This document shows positions 51,124 to 59,938 of a stretch of DNA of 64,000 bases, piece by piece. The notes beneath the pieces are model-generated. The model saw only the letters and a list, made by a program, of their open reading frames with translations, made no database searches and had not been told where the DNA came from. The position numbers and the translations under genes were made by a program. Each line of letters opens with the position of its first letter. Positions within the stretch are counted from its first letter, which is position 1. The DNA comes from Tardiphaga sp. (GTDB taxonomy: Bacteria; Pseudomonadota; Alphaproteobacteria; Rhizobiales; Xanthobacteraceae), in the NCBI GenBank assembly GCA_030147505.1, contig JASBVG010000104.1:81080-145079 (forward strand), written 5' to 3'.

Positions 51124-51875
51124 CCGCGCCATTGCTCGCCGTCGAGAATGTCGGGATGAAATTCGGCGGCTTCATCGCCCTGCAGGGCGTGACCACCGAA
51201 TTCCGCCCCGGCCGCGTCACCTCCATCATCGGGCCGAACGGCGCCGGCAAGAGCACGTTCTTCAATGTGCTTTCCGGCGTGCTGACGCCGTCCACGGGGA
51301 CGGTCCGCTTCAAGGGCGACGATCTCAAGGGCACGCGTCAGCATGAATTCGTTCATCGCGGCATCGCGCGCTCCTATCAGATCACCAACATTTTTCCCGA
51401 TCTGAGCGTGCATGAGAATGTTCGCGTCGCTGCCCAGGCCGGCCGCGCGCGCTACAATATCTGGACCAACCGCAACAAGTTCGCGGAGTTAGATTCACGC
51501 GCCGACAAGGCGCTGGAATCGGTCGGCCTCATCGCCAAGCGCAACGAGACCGCAAAGTTCCTCGCCCATGGCCAGCAGCGCGCGCTGGAGATTGCGATTG
51601 CGCTGATCTCTGGCCCCGAAGTGCTGCTGCTGGACGAGCCGACCGCCGGTATGGGCCCGGAGGAAACCAAGGAGATGGTCGCGCTGCTGGAGAAACTCGC
51701 GGCGGAGCGCACCATCCTCCTCGTCGAGCACAAGATGAAGATGATCCTCGGCCTCAGCGATCGCATCCTGGTGCTGCATCACGGTCAGCTCATCGCCGAC
51801 GGCACGCCGCACGAGATTCAGACGGACCCCGAGGTTCGTCGCGTCTATCTGGGACAGAACCATGGCTATGCTTGA
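51120..51875 (+). CDS. livG: Branched-chain-type ABC ATPase (LivG)
   Basis: 251 residues from ATG 51120. Walker A GPNGAGKST, RSYQITNIFPDLSVHENV, Walker B EVLLLDEPTAGMGPEE, C-terminal IADGTPHEIQTDPEVRRVYLG. The ABC signature segment reads LAHGQQRALEIA, with LAHGQQR in place of LSGGQQR; this His-Gly variant is common in LivG. Overlaps livF. Confidence 0.93.
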   Translation: MTAPLLAVENVGMKFGGFIALQGVTTEFRPGRVTSIIGPNGAGKSTFFNVLSGVLTPSTGTVRFKGDDLKGTRQHEFVHRGIARSYQITNIFPDLSVHENVRVAAQAGRARYNIWTNRNKFAELDSRADKALESVGLIAKRNETAKFLAHGQQRALEIAIALISGPEVLLLDEPTAGMGPEETKEMVALLEKLAAERTILLVEHKMKMILGLSDRILVLHHGQLIADGTPHEIQTDPEVRRVYLGQNHGYA

Positions 51876-52572
51876 TATCAAGGACCTCAACGCCTGGTAT
51901 GGCTCCAGCCACACGCTGCACGGCGTTTCCCTGAGCGTGAAGCAGGGCGAAGTCGTCGCGCTGGTCGGCCGCAACGGCGCCGGAAAGACAACTACCATCC
52001 GCGCCATCATGGGCCTGATGCCGAAGATTTCGGGCAGCATGCAGTTCGACGGCAAGGATCTGGTCTCGCTGAAGGCCCATGATCGCTATCGTCTCGGCCT
52101 CGCTTACGTACCGGAAGAGCGCCGCATCGTGCCCGGTCTGACCGTGCGCGAGAACCTGCAGCTCGGCCTCGTCGCGTCGAGCGGCAAGATCGACGAGCGA
52201 GAGGCCATCGAGGAGATCGCGGAGAGCTTCCCGCGGCTGAAGGAGCGCCTCGATCAGGAAGGCGTCACCATGTCCGGCGGCGAGCAGCAGATGCTTGCCA
52301 TCGCCCGTGCCACCATCGCCAGGCCGAAGATGATCCTGCTCGATGAACCCTCCGAAGGCATCATGCCGGTGCTGGTGGAAGAAATGGGCGTCCTGTTCCG
52401 CAAGCTGCGCGATCAGGGCGTTACGCTGCTCTTGGTCGAACAGAACGTCGAGTGGGCGCTGCGCCTCGCCGATCGCGCGGTCATCCTCGACCAGGGCGAG
52501 GTCGTCTATGAGAGCAGTTCGGAAGCGCTGCTTGCCGACAAGGACATGCAGGAGCGCTACTGCGCGGTCTGA
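51862..52572 (+). CDS. livF: Branched-chain-type ABC ATPase (LivF)
   Basis: 236 residues; ATG 51862 or 51868 may start it. Walker A GRNGAGKTT, YVPEERRIVPGLTVRENL, signature MSGGEQQMLAIAR, Walker B MILLDEPSEGIMPVL, VEQNVEWALRLADRAVIL. It completes the Liv importer. Confidence 0.93.
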   Translation: MAMLDIKDLNAWYGSSHTLHGVSLSVKQGEVVALVGRNGAGKTTTIRAIMGLMPKISGSMQFDGKDLVSLKAHDRYRLGLAYVPEERRIVPGLTVRENLQLGLVASSGKIDEREAIEEIAESFPRLKERLDQEGVTMSGGEQQMLAIARATIARPKMILLDEPSEGIMPVLVEEMGVLFRKLRDQGVTLLLVEQNVEWALRLADRAVILDQGEVVYESSSEALLADKDMQERYCAV

Positions 52573-52598
52573 CGCGCAGGCAGGTGAGGAGACTTTCG

Positions 52599-53048
52599 AT
52601 GCAGATGAATGACAGCCAGACTATCCCGGCCTCGCGCGAGGCGGTGTGGGCCGCGCTCAACAATCCCGATGTGCTCAAGCAGTGCATTCCCGGCTGCCAG
52701 GAGCTGGACATGACCTCGCCGACCTTGATGACGGCCAAGGTCGTCATCAAGGTCGGCCCGGTGAAGGCGACCTTCGGCGGCAGGGTCACGCTGAGCGATC
52801 TCGATCCGCCGAACGGCTACAGGATCACCGGCGAAGGCTCCGGCGGCGTCGCCGGTTTTGCAAAAGGCGGCGCGGCGATCCAGCTGGAAGCGGTCAGCGA
52901 GAATGAGACGATCCTGCACTATCAGGTCGACTCGCAGATCGGCGGAAAGCTCGCTCAGCTCGGCGGGCGGCTGATCGATGCGACGGCCAAGAAGCTGGCC
53001 GGCGAGTTCTTTACCAAGTTCGGTGCGGTGGTTTCTAGCGCAAACTGA
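52599..53048 (+). CDS. coxG: CoxG-like SRPBCC protein
   Basis: 149 residues from ATG 52599 (GAGGAG upstream). QTIPASREAVWAALNNPDVLKQCIPGCQEL, MTAKVVIKVGPVKATFGGRVTL and LIDATAKKLAGEFFTKF match CoxG, the START/SRPBCC-fold protein found with CoxMSL-type hydroxylases, thought to aid membrane docking or maturation. Here it lacks the long hydrophobic C-terminus of true CoxG, so membrane anchoring is unlikely. It closes the operon that begins at 44208. Confidence 0.85.
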   Translation: MQMNDSQTIPASREAVWAALNNPDVLKQCIPGCQELDMTSPTLMTAKVVIKVGPVKATFGGRVTLSDLDPPNGYRITGEGSGGVAGFAKGGAAIQLEAVSENETILHYQVDSQIGGKLAQLGGRLIDATAKKLAGEFFTKFGAVVSSAN

Positions 53049-53056
53049 GGCACTTT

Positions 53057-53200
53057 CTTCACCTCTCCCCACCGGGGAGAGGTCGCCGCGTCTTCACGGC
53101 GGGTGAGGGGGCTTCCACAAGCTCCGTCGCCTGCGGCTCCCCTCCCCCTCACCCGGATCGTAAGAACGATCCGACCTCTCCCCGGTGGGGAGAGGTGAAG
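53057..53200. repeat. Palindromic intergenic repeat element (nested inverted repeats)
   Basis: The outer 29-bp arms (53057-53085 and 53172-53200) are perfect inverse complements built on CACCTCTCCCC/GGGGAGAGGTG. Inside lie a second pair, GGGTGAGGGGG / CCCCCTCACCC, and a small stem GGATCGT / ACGATCC. The whole 144 bp folds into one long hairpin. Such CTCTCCCC elements are scattered in intergenic regions of alphaproteobacteria. It lies between two convergent genes and may act as a bidirectional terminator. Confidence 0.85.
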
Positions 53201-53212
53201 GAGAGCGTCGCA

Positions 53213-54100
53213 TCATCCCGCGATGAACTGCTTCCGCGCTTCCTTCACCTTGCTGACGATGTAACGCCGGATTTCGCGCACCCGGTGCGTATCATGCGTG
53301 TCGGGGTGTGAAATCAGCCAATAGGTGCGGGTGAAGCTGTTGGCCGGCAGGATGCGCCGTAGCTCGGGGTAACGCTGCGCGGCATAGTCGTGCAGGATGC
53401 CAACGCCATGGCCGGCGCGCACGGCTTCCAGCTGCCCGATCACGCTGCCGCATTCGAAGCGTCGTGTGATCAGCTCGCTCAGCGTGGATGCATAATCCAG
53501 CGCGCGGCTGAAGATGATGTCGTGGATATAGGTGATCAACAGGTGATCGGAGAGATCGCCGACCTTCCGGATCGCCGGTGATCGCCCGAGATAATCGGCG
53601 GAGGCGTAGAAGCTGAGCGTATAGTCGGTCAGCTTGGTACAGATCAGCTTGCCTTCGTCGGGCCGCTCCACGGTGACGACCATGTCCGCCTCGCGCTTTG
53701 CGAGCGAAAAAGTGCGCGGCATGGCGACGAGCTGGATCACCAGATCGGGATTGTCGGCAGCGAAGGCGCCGAGCTTGTCCGCCAGAAAATAATTGCCGAG
53801 CCCGTCGGGCGCGCCGATGCGCACCGTGCCGGCAATCTTGTCGGCGGCCGATGAGAGCTGCGAGCCGACCCGCAGCAATTCGGATTCAGCCCGTTCCGCA
53901 GCGGCGAGTAGCGCGACCCCAGCCGGGGTCAACGACGATCCCGTGGTCTGGCGGTTCAGCAGCTTGGTCTTGAGGTCCTTTTCCAGCGCGGTGAGCTGGC
54001 GTGCGACGGTAGCATGATTCAGCTTCAGCTTCTTGGCGGCGCCCAGAATCTGGCCTGTGCGCGCGACTTCGAGAAAAATCCGAACTTTGTCCCAATCCAT
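53213..54100 (-). CDS. LysR family transcriptional regulator
   Basis: 295 residues. N-terminal winged helix (WDKVRIFLEVARTGQILGAAKKLKLNHATVARQLTALEKDLKTKLLNR) and a periplasmic-binding-like effector domain. Convergent with the coxG end of the Mo-hydroxylase operon and 45 bp from the stop of the kinase gene behind it. Target unknown; it does not share a divergent promoter with any catabolic gene. Confidence 0.92.
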   Translation of the reverse strand: MDWDKVRIFLEVARTGQILGAAKKLKLNHATVARQLTALEKDLKTKLLNRQTTGSSLTPAGVALLAAAERAESELLRVGSQLSSAADKIAGTVRIGAPDGLGNYFLADKLGAFAADNPDLVIQLVAMPRTFSLAKREADMVVTVERPDEGKLICTKLTDYTLSFYASADYLGRSPAIRKVGDLSDHLLITYIHDIIFSRALDYASTLSELITRRFECGSVIGQLEAVRAGHGVGILHDYAAQRYPELRRILPANSFTRTYWLISHPDTHDTHRVREIRRYIVSKVKEARKQFIAG

Positions 54101-54145
54101 GGCGGGACTTTATTGGTTCCCCATCATGGTCGCAACAGCACTCCG

Positions 54146-56128
54146 TCAATTGGTCCAGAGCATCTCCCGCAGCGGGGCGACAAAAGTGGCCGCTAGTCCG
54201 TCGCGCTTGTAGTCGAGGGTCATGCCGCCGGTCCCCGTTAGCCCGGTCGATAGAAGACGTGTGCCGAAACCGCCTTTCGCTGGCGGCGCTTCGATGGGCG
54301 GTCCATCGCTCTCCACCCAGTGTAGATTGAACTGGTCGATGCCGTCCCCGGCTTCGACGGTCCAGCGCAGCTCGATCCGGCCCGGTGGTGTGGAGAGTGC
54401 GCCGTATTTGACTGCATTGGTGCCGAGCTCATGCAGCAGCAGCGTCATGCTGAGCGCCGCTTTCGATCCGATCGTCACCTGCGGTCCGCTCACGGCGACC
54501 CGTTCCGCTGCGCCAAGCGCATCCAGAGCCGCGGCGACCACATCGTTGACCGAGGCTTCGATCCAGTTGTTGCGGAGGAGAATATCGTGCACGCCACTGA
54601 GCGCCTGCAATCGCTCTTGCAGCGTCCTGACCTCGCCGCGCTCCTTGATCGCGCGCAGTGTCTGTAGGCTGATGGCCTGCACCATGGCGAACAAATTCTT
54701 GATCCGGTGGCTGAGTTCGTTGTTGAGCAGCCGCTGCTGGTCGCGAATGCGCTTGGCAGTAGTGACATCCGCCGCCATGCCGAACCATTCGGTGATGGCG
54801 CCGGACTCGTCGACGATGGGAATCGCGCGCGAGAACGTCCAGCCTTCGGTGCCGTCGGCCTGCCGCACGCGATGTTCGAGTTCGTAGGTGTCACGCGCGG
54901 CGATAGCCCGCTTGACCTCCGCCATGATGGCGGGCTGATCATCGGAAAAGATATATTCGTCGAGCCAGCGGACGGTTGGGCCTTCCACATCCGACAGGAA
55001 GCCACGCCCGTCGAGCTGGCGCATTTCCTGCCAGTCCGGACTCATGCGATAGACCACGTCCGAGCTGGCGCTCACCAGCGCGCGAAAACGCTTCTCGCTC
55101 TCTCGCAGCCGCGCATCGGACTTGGCGCGCTCGACGGCCGACCAGGTGCGTTCGGCGACTTCGCCGACCAGCGATATCTCGCGATGGGACCAGCGCCGCG
55201 GCTCGGCGTGACCGAGCCCGAGAATGGCGACGAGACGGCCAGCCTTGACCAGTGGAATCCCCATCCAGGCGCGGACATTGACCGCCGCAAATGCGGCGCG
55301 CTGTCGTTCCGACAGTTCGGGGTCCGCATCCACATCGTCCGCGGCCGCGATTTCTCCACGGTGCCACTTGTCGCGGACATTGTTGTCGTAACTCGACATC
55401 GTATGCAGTCCGGATACGCTGGCAAAGCCGGACACATAGTCGTTGTGGATCATCACCTTTTCGCCGTCGTCGCTGACCTCGCCATAGAACACGCGATTGG
55501 TGCCGAGATGTTCGCCCAGGGTCGTTGCAGCGACGCGCTGAATCTCGACGGCGTCATCGACCTGACGCAATGCATCGCTGAGCTTCAGCAACAGCGCCTG
55601 TCGTTCTTCGTTGTCGGCGAGGATCTGTGTCGCGCGGACGCGATCGGTGGTCTCCGCCACGATGCAGAGCACCGCTTCGACCGAGCCATCGGTGCCACGC
55701 ACCGGCGAATAGGAGATGTCGAAATAGACCGTCTCGCCATATCCGCTGCGCTCGATATAGAACGGGCGGTCCTTCGCCGCAAAAGTCTCGCCGCTGTCGA
55801 CGACGCCGCGGAGCAGGGGGCCAAGATCGTCCCAGAGTTCGGCCCAGTATTCATGCCCGGGTCGTCCGAGCGCGTGCGGATGTTTTTCACCGATGCTCGG
55901 CGCATAGGCGTCGTTGTAGAGCGCCACGAACTGCGGCCCGCAAAACATCACGATCTGTGCTTGGGTCGCGAGCATCAGGTCGACGGTGGTGCGCAGGCTC
56001 GGTGACCAGGAAGAGATTGGGCCGAGCGGTGTCGACGACCAGTCGTGCCGCCTGATCAGATCGCTCAGCTTTCCGTTCGGGTTTGCTTGGGTGATCGATC
56101 CCGGCTGGACCATCGATACGCTATCCAT
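54146..56128 (-). CDS. PAS-GAF-PAS sensor kinase of the HWE type
   Basis: 660 residues, no membrane segment. N-terminal PAS-like domain ~15-165 (DWSSTPLGPISSWSPSLRTTVDLML is the usual opening of this group), GAF ~180-330, PAS ~345-460 with PAC end (EWFMAADVT-like), then the HWE kinase: NELSHRIKNLFAMVQAISLQ with phospho-acceptor H474, N box LLLHELGTNAVKYGAL, and the defining W-x-E in LHWVESDGP. No response regulator is encoded beside it, so it is an orphan. HWE kinases of alphaproteobacteria often feed the PhyR general stress pathway or light/redox responses. Confidence 0.9.
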   Translation of the reverse strand: MDSVSMVQPGSITQANPNGKLSDLIRRHDWSSTPLGPISSWSPSLRTTVDLMLATQAQIVMFCGPQFVALYNDAYAPSIGEKHPHALGRPGHEYWAELWDDLGPLLRGVVDSGETFAAKDRPFYIERSGYGETVYFDISYSPVRGTDGSVEAVLCIVAETTDRVRATQILADNEERQALLLKLSDALRQVDDAVEIQRVAATTLGEHLGTNRVFYGEVSDDGEKVMIHNDYVSGFASVSGLHTMSSYDNNVRDKWHRGEIAAADDVDADPELSERQRAAFAAVNVRAWMGIPLVKAGRLVAILGLGHAEPRRWSHREISLVGEVAERTWSAVERAKSDARLRESEKRFRALVSASSDVVYRMSPDWQEMRQLDGRGFLSDVEGPTVRWLDEYIFSDDQPAIMAEVKRAIAARDTYELEHRVRQADGTEGWTFSRAIPIVDESGAITEWFGMAADVTTAKRIRDQQRLLNNELSHRIKNLFAMVQAISLQTLRAIKERGEVRTLQERLQALSGVHDILLRNNWIEASVNDVVAAALDALGAAERVAVSGPQVTIGSKAALSMTLLLHELGTNAVKYGALSTPPGRIELRWTVEAGDGIDQFNLHWVESDGPPIEAPPAKGGFGTRLLSTGLTGTGGMTLDYKRDGLAATFVAPLREMLWTN

Positions 56129-56452
56129 CGTTACGCGACTGGCATCTGGCGGATCCTGGTTTCTGGCCTGACGAACTCAGTCGATCGAACCATCGAAACC
56201 TTGCCTCGATCCCGTGTGCTTGCGGAAAGTTATCCGGTTCTTCGATGACAAATGGCGCTAAATTTTGCTCATCTCGGGGGAACCTGACAGTCATCTATAG
56301 ATACCGATCGCCCCCATAGTGTCCGATACCGGACTATGACCGGCCCCGCGAAATGCTGCGACCCTCGTCGGCTACACGCGAATGTCAGTGGGCAAACTTG
56401 AAAGCAGGAGTAGCCTGTCCAGATAAACAGAACATAAGCGGGGAGGCTCCCA
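56129..56452. other. 324-bp divergent intergenic region
   Basis: Lies between the HWE kinase and the 85-aa protein. No ORF of substance. Contains one palindrome (56315-56338, listed separately). Confidence 0.45.
56315..56338. promoter_or_regulatory. Interrupted palindrome, candidate operator or hairpin
   Basis: CATA-(GT)-GTCCG-ATAC-CGGAC-TATG: a 5-bp inner stem plus 4-bp outer arms. Roughly 120 bp upstream of the small gene and 190 bp upstream of the kinase gene. No regulator assigned. Confidence 0.35.
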
Positions 56453-56710
56453 ATGTCGGCATCATACGATCCCGTCACAATCGCTCTCATGCGCGATGTC
56501 CTCAGCAAGGTCGTCGCCAAGGTTCCGCAGCAGCATCGTACCTCGGCCAATCAGGCGGCGATCGCCAGTCGCATTCTGGCAACGGCCGCGCAGGGATTGC
56601 GGTCCGAAGAGGCGCTGACCAGTGAAGCTCTGGCGGAAGTGAAGGAAATCTTCACGGGCCCCGCCGGGATGAAGCGCCTGCACAGCGAACTGTCGAAAGT
56701 ATTCGGCTGA
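56453..56710 (+). CDS. Small hypothetical protein, 85 aa
   Basis: MSASYDPVTIALMRDVLSKV, then a helical body ending GPAGMKRLHSELSKVFG. All-alpha, soluble, no Cys. AGCGGGGAGG precedes the ATG, giving a strong ribosome-binding site. The style (short, YDPVTIALM start) resembles small conserved proteins of Bradyrhizobiaceae, but I do not know a function. Confidence 0.65.
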   Translation: MSASYDPVTIALMRDVLSKVVAKVPQQHRTSANQAAIASRILATAAQGLRSEEALTSEALAEVKEIFTGPAGMKRLHSELSKVFG

Positions 56711-56807
56711 AGGACAGGCGTCGCTGCATGGTGTGCGCAGTTGTACGCTGTCGGTCTGACGCGCCGATATGACGTTCGCGCAATTTGACCAGTATATGCG
56801 ATCGAAG

Positions 56808-56843
56808 AAAGAGGGCGGCGATCTGGTGATCGCCGCCCTCTTT
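56808..56843. terminator. Bidirectional rho-independent terminator
   Basis: A 16-bp perfect stem, AAAGAGGGCGGCGATC (56808-56823) with GATCGCCGCCCTCTTT (56828-56843), around loop TGGT. Both strands run into a T-containing tail. It ends the aldehyde dehydrogenase transcript from the right and any read-through of the small gene from the left. Confidence 0.85.
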
Positions 56844-56867
56844 GTCTTCAACATTTGCGTGCAGCCG

Positions 56868-58292
56868 TTAGCCGAATTTGTGCGAGACGTTCTTCGTCAC
56901 CGTGTAGCAGCCGAGACCTTCGGTGCCGCCTTCGCGGCCATAGCCTGAATCCTTCACGCCGCCGAACGGCGTCTCGGCCGTCGATGCCACGAAGTGGTTG
57001 ATGGTGAGATTGCCGGTCTCCACGTCGTTCGAAATGCGCTGCACATTGTCAGCCGAGTTGGTGAAGGCATAAGCAGCGAGGCCGAAGGGCAGGGCATTCG
57101 CCTTGGCGATGGCTTCGTCCAGATCCTTCACCGGATTGACGAGCGCCAGCGGGCCGAACGGCTCTTCATTCATCGCCAGCGCGTCGTCGGGCACATTGGC
57201 CAGCACCGTGAGCGGATAGAAATAGCCGCGATTGTTGATGCGCTCGCCGCCGGCTAGCACACGCGCGCCGTGCTTCCTGGCGTCACCCACCAGCCGCTCC
57301 ATCGCATCGACACGGCGGGGATTGGCCAATGGGCCGAGCTGCGTCGTGAGATCCATGCCATTGCCGATCTTCAGCGCCGCAGCGCCTTCGGCAAAGGTTT
57401 TTGCGAACACGTCGAAATTCTTCTCCTGCACGAAGAAGCGCGTCGGCGCGACGCAAACCTGGCCGGCATTGCGCGACTTCGTGACCACCGACGCCTTGGC
57501 GGTGGCGACGGGATCGACGTCGTCGCACACGATCACCGGGCCGTGGCCGCCGAGCTCCATGATCGCCGGCTTCATCGCCTGGCCCGCCATCGCGGCGAGA
57601 TGCTTGCCCACCGGCACCGAGCCGGTGAAGGTGATCAGGCGGATCGCGTCATGCGGCACCAGATAGCTGGAGATTTCGGCGGGATCGCCGAACACCAGAT
57701 TGAGCACGCCCTTCGGCAGCCCAGCATCATGGAACGCGCGCACCAGCTGCAGCGCGCCGGCCGGCGTTTCTTCCGATGCCTTCAGGATGATCGAGCAGCC
57801 CGACGATAGCGCGCCGGCCACCTTGCGGCCCGGTGAGCTCATCGGAAAATTCCACGGCGAAAAAGCCGCCACCGGCCCGATCGGCTGGCGATAGACCGTG
57901 TGCTGCAGACCCGGCCCTGCCGGAATCACGCGGCCATACATGCGCATGCCTTCGGTGGCGTCCCATTCGATGATCTCGGCGCCGCGCAAAATTTCGAGTT
58001 TGGCCTGCTCCAGCGGCTTGCCCTGTTCGAGAGTCATCGCGACAGCCATCTCGTCCACGCGCGCGCGGATCAGCGCTGCAGCCTTGAGGATGATCTGCGC
58101 GCGCGCATTCGGCGCCGTCTTGCGCCAGAGCTGGAAGCCACGCTGCGCCGCATCCAGCGCATCGTCGAGATCGGCGCGGGTGGCATGCGGCACGGTGCCG
58201 ATCACGCTTTCATCCGCGGGATTGATGATCGGTGCACCGGATTTCCGGCGCCACTCTCCGTCCACGTAAAGCTCGATCTCTGGATAGGCCAT
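56868..58292 (-). CDS. NAD(P)-dependent aldehyde dehydrogenase (succinate-semialdehyde type)
   Basis: 474 residues from ATG 58292 (the open frame continues upstream but without homology). ALDH landmarks: AFSPWNFPMSSPGRKVAGAL, ILKASEETPAGA, general base E246 in MELGGHGPVIV, catalytic Cys C280 in NAGQVCVAPTRF, NEEPFGPLALV, GGVKDSGYGREGG. The sequence is of the GabD-like group, but the exact aldehyde is not determined. Divergent from the IclR-associated operon with a shared promoter carrying repeated half-sites, so it probably belongs to the same pathway. Confidence 0.88.
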   Translation of the reverse strand: MAYPEIELYVDGEWRRKSGAPIINPADESVIGTVPHATRADLDDALDAAQRGFQLWRKTAPNARAQIILKAAALIRARVDEMAVAMTLEQGKPLEQAKLEILRGAEIIEWDATEGMRMYGRVIPAGPGLQHTVYRQPIGPVAAFSPWNFPMSSPGRKVAGALSSGCSIILKASEETPAGALQLVRAFHDAGLPKGVLNLVFGDPAEISSYLVPHDAIRLITFTGSVPVGKHLAAMAGQAMKPAIMELGGHGPVIVCDDVDPVATAKASVVTKSRNAGQVCVAPTRFFVQEKNFDVFAKTFAEGAAALKIGNGMDLTTQLGPLANPRRVDAMERLVGDARKHGARVLAGGERINNRGYFYPLTVLANVPDDALAMNEEPFGPLALVNPVKDLDEAIAKANALPFGLAAYAFTNSADNVQRISNDVETGNLTINHFVASTAETPFGGVKDSGYGREGGTEGLGCYTVTKNVSHKFG

Positions 58293-58560
58293 TCGCAAGT
58301 CCACTTTCTTCGTCGCTGGAGACGGTTGACTCCGCCTCGCTTGCGCGGCAATCAAACATATGTTCACATAATAGAACAAGCGTTCTGTTTAATAGAACAA
58401 TCTGGAATTCGATCAGGTCGAAGATGCCGGCAATGGGACGAAGCAAAAGGGCGATGACCGCAGCGGCTGATGCCGCGACGCGCGCCTTTTGGTTGCCCGT
58501 CACCACGCGTCGGATGCGCTGAACAACAAACCTTCAAGAAGATGGGTTGGGAGTAGAGAC
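58293..58560. other. 268-bp divergent promoter region
   Basis: Between the aldehyde dehydrogenase and the Bug-type binding-protein gene. It carries the GTTC/GAAC array (next entry). A GGGAG ribosome-binding site lies just before 58561. Confidence 0.5.
58361..58399. promoter_or_regulatory. Repeat array, candidate IclR-family operator
   Basis: The 10-mer TAATAGAACA occurs twice as a direct repeat (58369-58378 and 58390-58399), exactly 21 bp or two helical turns apart. Degenerate inverted copies lie before each (TGTTCACATA at 58361; CGTTCTGTTT at 58381). This combination of palindrome plus direct repeat of 10-bp units is the arrangement known for PcaU/PobR-type IclR regulators. An IclR gene lies in the operon it would control. 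Confidence 0.65.
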
Positions 58561-59556
58561 ATGAGTGGGCACAAGGCTGCGTGGGCGCTGACCCGTCGTG
58601 CAGTAATCGCAGGTGCATTCGCCGCAAGCGCGATGGCGCTGATGCCGGCGCAGGCGCAGGACGCCTATCCGAGCAGGATGATCCGCCTGCTGGTGCCTTT
58701 CCCGGCCGGCAGCGCGACCGACGTGGAAGCGCGCTTCCTCGCCGAGAAGGTCGGCGCCGTGCTCGGCCAGAAGATCCTTGTCGATAACAAGCCGGGCGCC
58801 AATGCCAATATCGGCGCCGCCGAAGTCGCGCGCAGTGCGGGCGATGGCTACACACTCTATCTCGCCACCAACTCCACCCATTCGGCCAATGTGCATCTCT
58901 ACAACAAGATGCCGTTCGATCCCGTCGCCGACTTCACGCCGATCGCGCGCCTGACGCGCAATCCGCTGGTGATGGTGGTCAACAAGGACTTTCCGGCGAA
59001 GGACCTCAAGGAGTTCATCGCCTATGGCAAGGCCAATCCCGGCAAGCTGAGTTATGGCTCCGGCAACACCGGCAGCATGGCCGCCGCGCAACTCGTGCGT
59101 TCGCTTGCCAGCATCGACGCAGTACGCATTTCCTATCCGGGCACACCGCAGGCGATCACCGATCTGCTCGGAGGCCGCATCGAATTCGTCATCACCGACG
59201 TCGCGGTTACGCGTGAATTCATCAACAATGGCAGCCTGCGCGCGCTCGGCGTGACCACGGTGCAGCGGGTGTCGTCGCTGCCCAACGTGCCGCCAATGGC
59301 TGAAGTCGGTCTGCCCGGTTATGAGTTCGCCGCCTGGAGCGGACTGTTCGGCCCGAAGAACGTGCCGGCCGATGTGGTCGAGAAAGTCAACAAGGCCTTC
59401 TTGCAGGTGATGGCGACGGATGAAGCGAAGAAGTTCTTCGCCGATATCGGCCTCGAGCCGGATGTCTCGTCGCCGCAGGGCCTCGCAGACCACGTCACCA
59501 AGCAGACGGAGCTGTGGGGCAAGATCATCAAGGAGTCCGGCCTTGAAAAAATCTGA
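58561..59556 (+). CDS. Bug-family (TctC-like) extracytoplasmic binding protein
   Basis: 331 residues from ATG 58561. The N-terminus ALTRRAVIAGAFAASAMALMPAQA is a signal peptide with a twin-arginine-like start. Bug landmarks: YPSRMIRLLVPFPAGSATDVEARFLAEKV, ILVDNKPGANANIGAAEVARSAGDGYTLYLAT, FDPVADFTPIARL, VRISYPGTPQAITDLLGGRIEFVI. These bind carboxylates for tripartite tricarboxylate transporters; no TctA or TctB gene is in the window. Confidence 0.92.
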   Translation: MSGHKAAWALTRRAVIAGAFAASAMALMPAQAQDAYPSRMIRLLVPFPAGSATDVEARFLAEKVGAVLGQKILVDNKPGANANIGAAEVARSAGDGYTLYLATNSTHSANVHLYNKMPFDPVADFTPIARLTRNPLVMVVNKDFPAKDLKEFIAYGKANPGKLSYGSGNTGSMAAAQLVRSLASIDAVRISYPGTPQAITDLLGGRIEFVITDVAVTREFINNGSLRALGVTTVQRVSSLPNVPPMAEVGLPGYEFAAWSGLFGPKNVPADVVEKVNKAFLQVMATDEAKKFFADIGLEPDVSSPQGLADHVTKQTELWGKIIKESGLEKI

Positions 59557-59938
59557 TCCGGTCAGTGCTGTCTTCGAGAAGCTTCCTGCGTTGCTTGAAC
59601 GCGACACCGCGCTGATCACGCGCGGCCGCCTGCTCGATGTGGATTGTCTGCTCGGCTCGACCGAACAGGCTTATCATGTATCGATCCGCGCGGGCCGCAT
59701 CGCCGAGATGTTGCCGGCCCCGTTGCTGATGCGCTCGTCGACCTTCAGCTATCGTGCCACGCCCGAGGCGTGGACCGCCTTCTGGCAGCCGATGCCGAAG
59801 GCCGGCTGGCATGATCTGCTCTCGCTCACCAAGCGCGGCGAAGCCACGCTCGAAGGCGACATCAAGCCGTTCATGACCCATCTGCAGTATTTCAAGGATC
59901 TGCTGGCGTTGCCGCGTAGCACCGGAGGAACGGCATGA
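59543..59938 (+). CDS. Small SCP2-like protein, 131 aa
   Basis: Starts at TTG 59543: AAGGAG lies 7 bp upstream, inside the end of the Bug gene, with which it overlaps by 14 bp. Pattern LLDVDCLLGSTEQAYHVSIRAGRIAEM then FSYRATPEAWTAFWQP, GEATLEGDIKPFMTHLQYFKDLL resembles the sterol-carrier-protein-2 fold, a small lipophile-binding domain. It ends in an ATGA overlap with the hydrolase gene, suggesting a functional pair. No signal peptide. Moderate family confidence. Confidence 0.6.
   Translation: MKKSDPVSAVFEKLPALLERDTALITRGRLLDVDCLLGSTEQAYHVSIRAGRIAEMLPAPLLMRSSTFSYRATPEAWTAFWQPMPKAGWHDLLSLTKRGEATLEGDIKPFMTHLQYFKDLLALPRSTGGTA

Noticed and set aside
44208..53048. Aerobic CO dehydrogenase (coxMSL-G) operon
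   Set aside because: The large subunit lacks the AYxCSFR active-site loop with its Cys, and a Liv-type importer for an organic solute is embedded in the operon.
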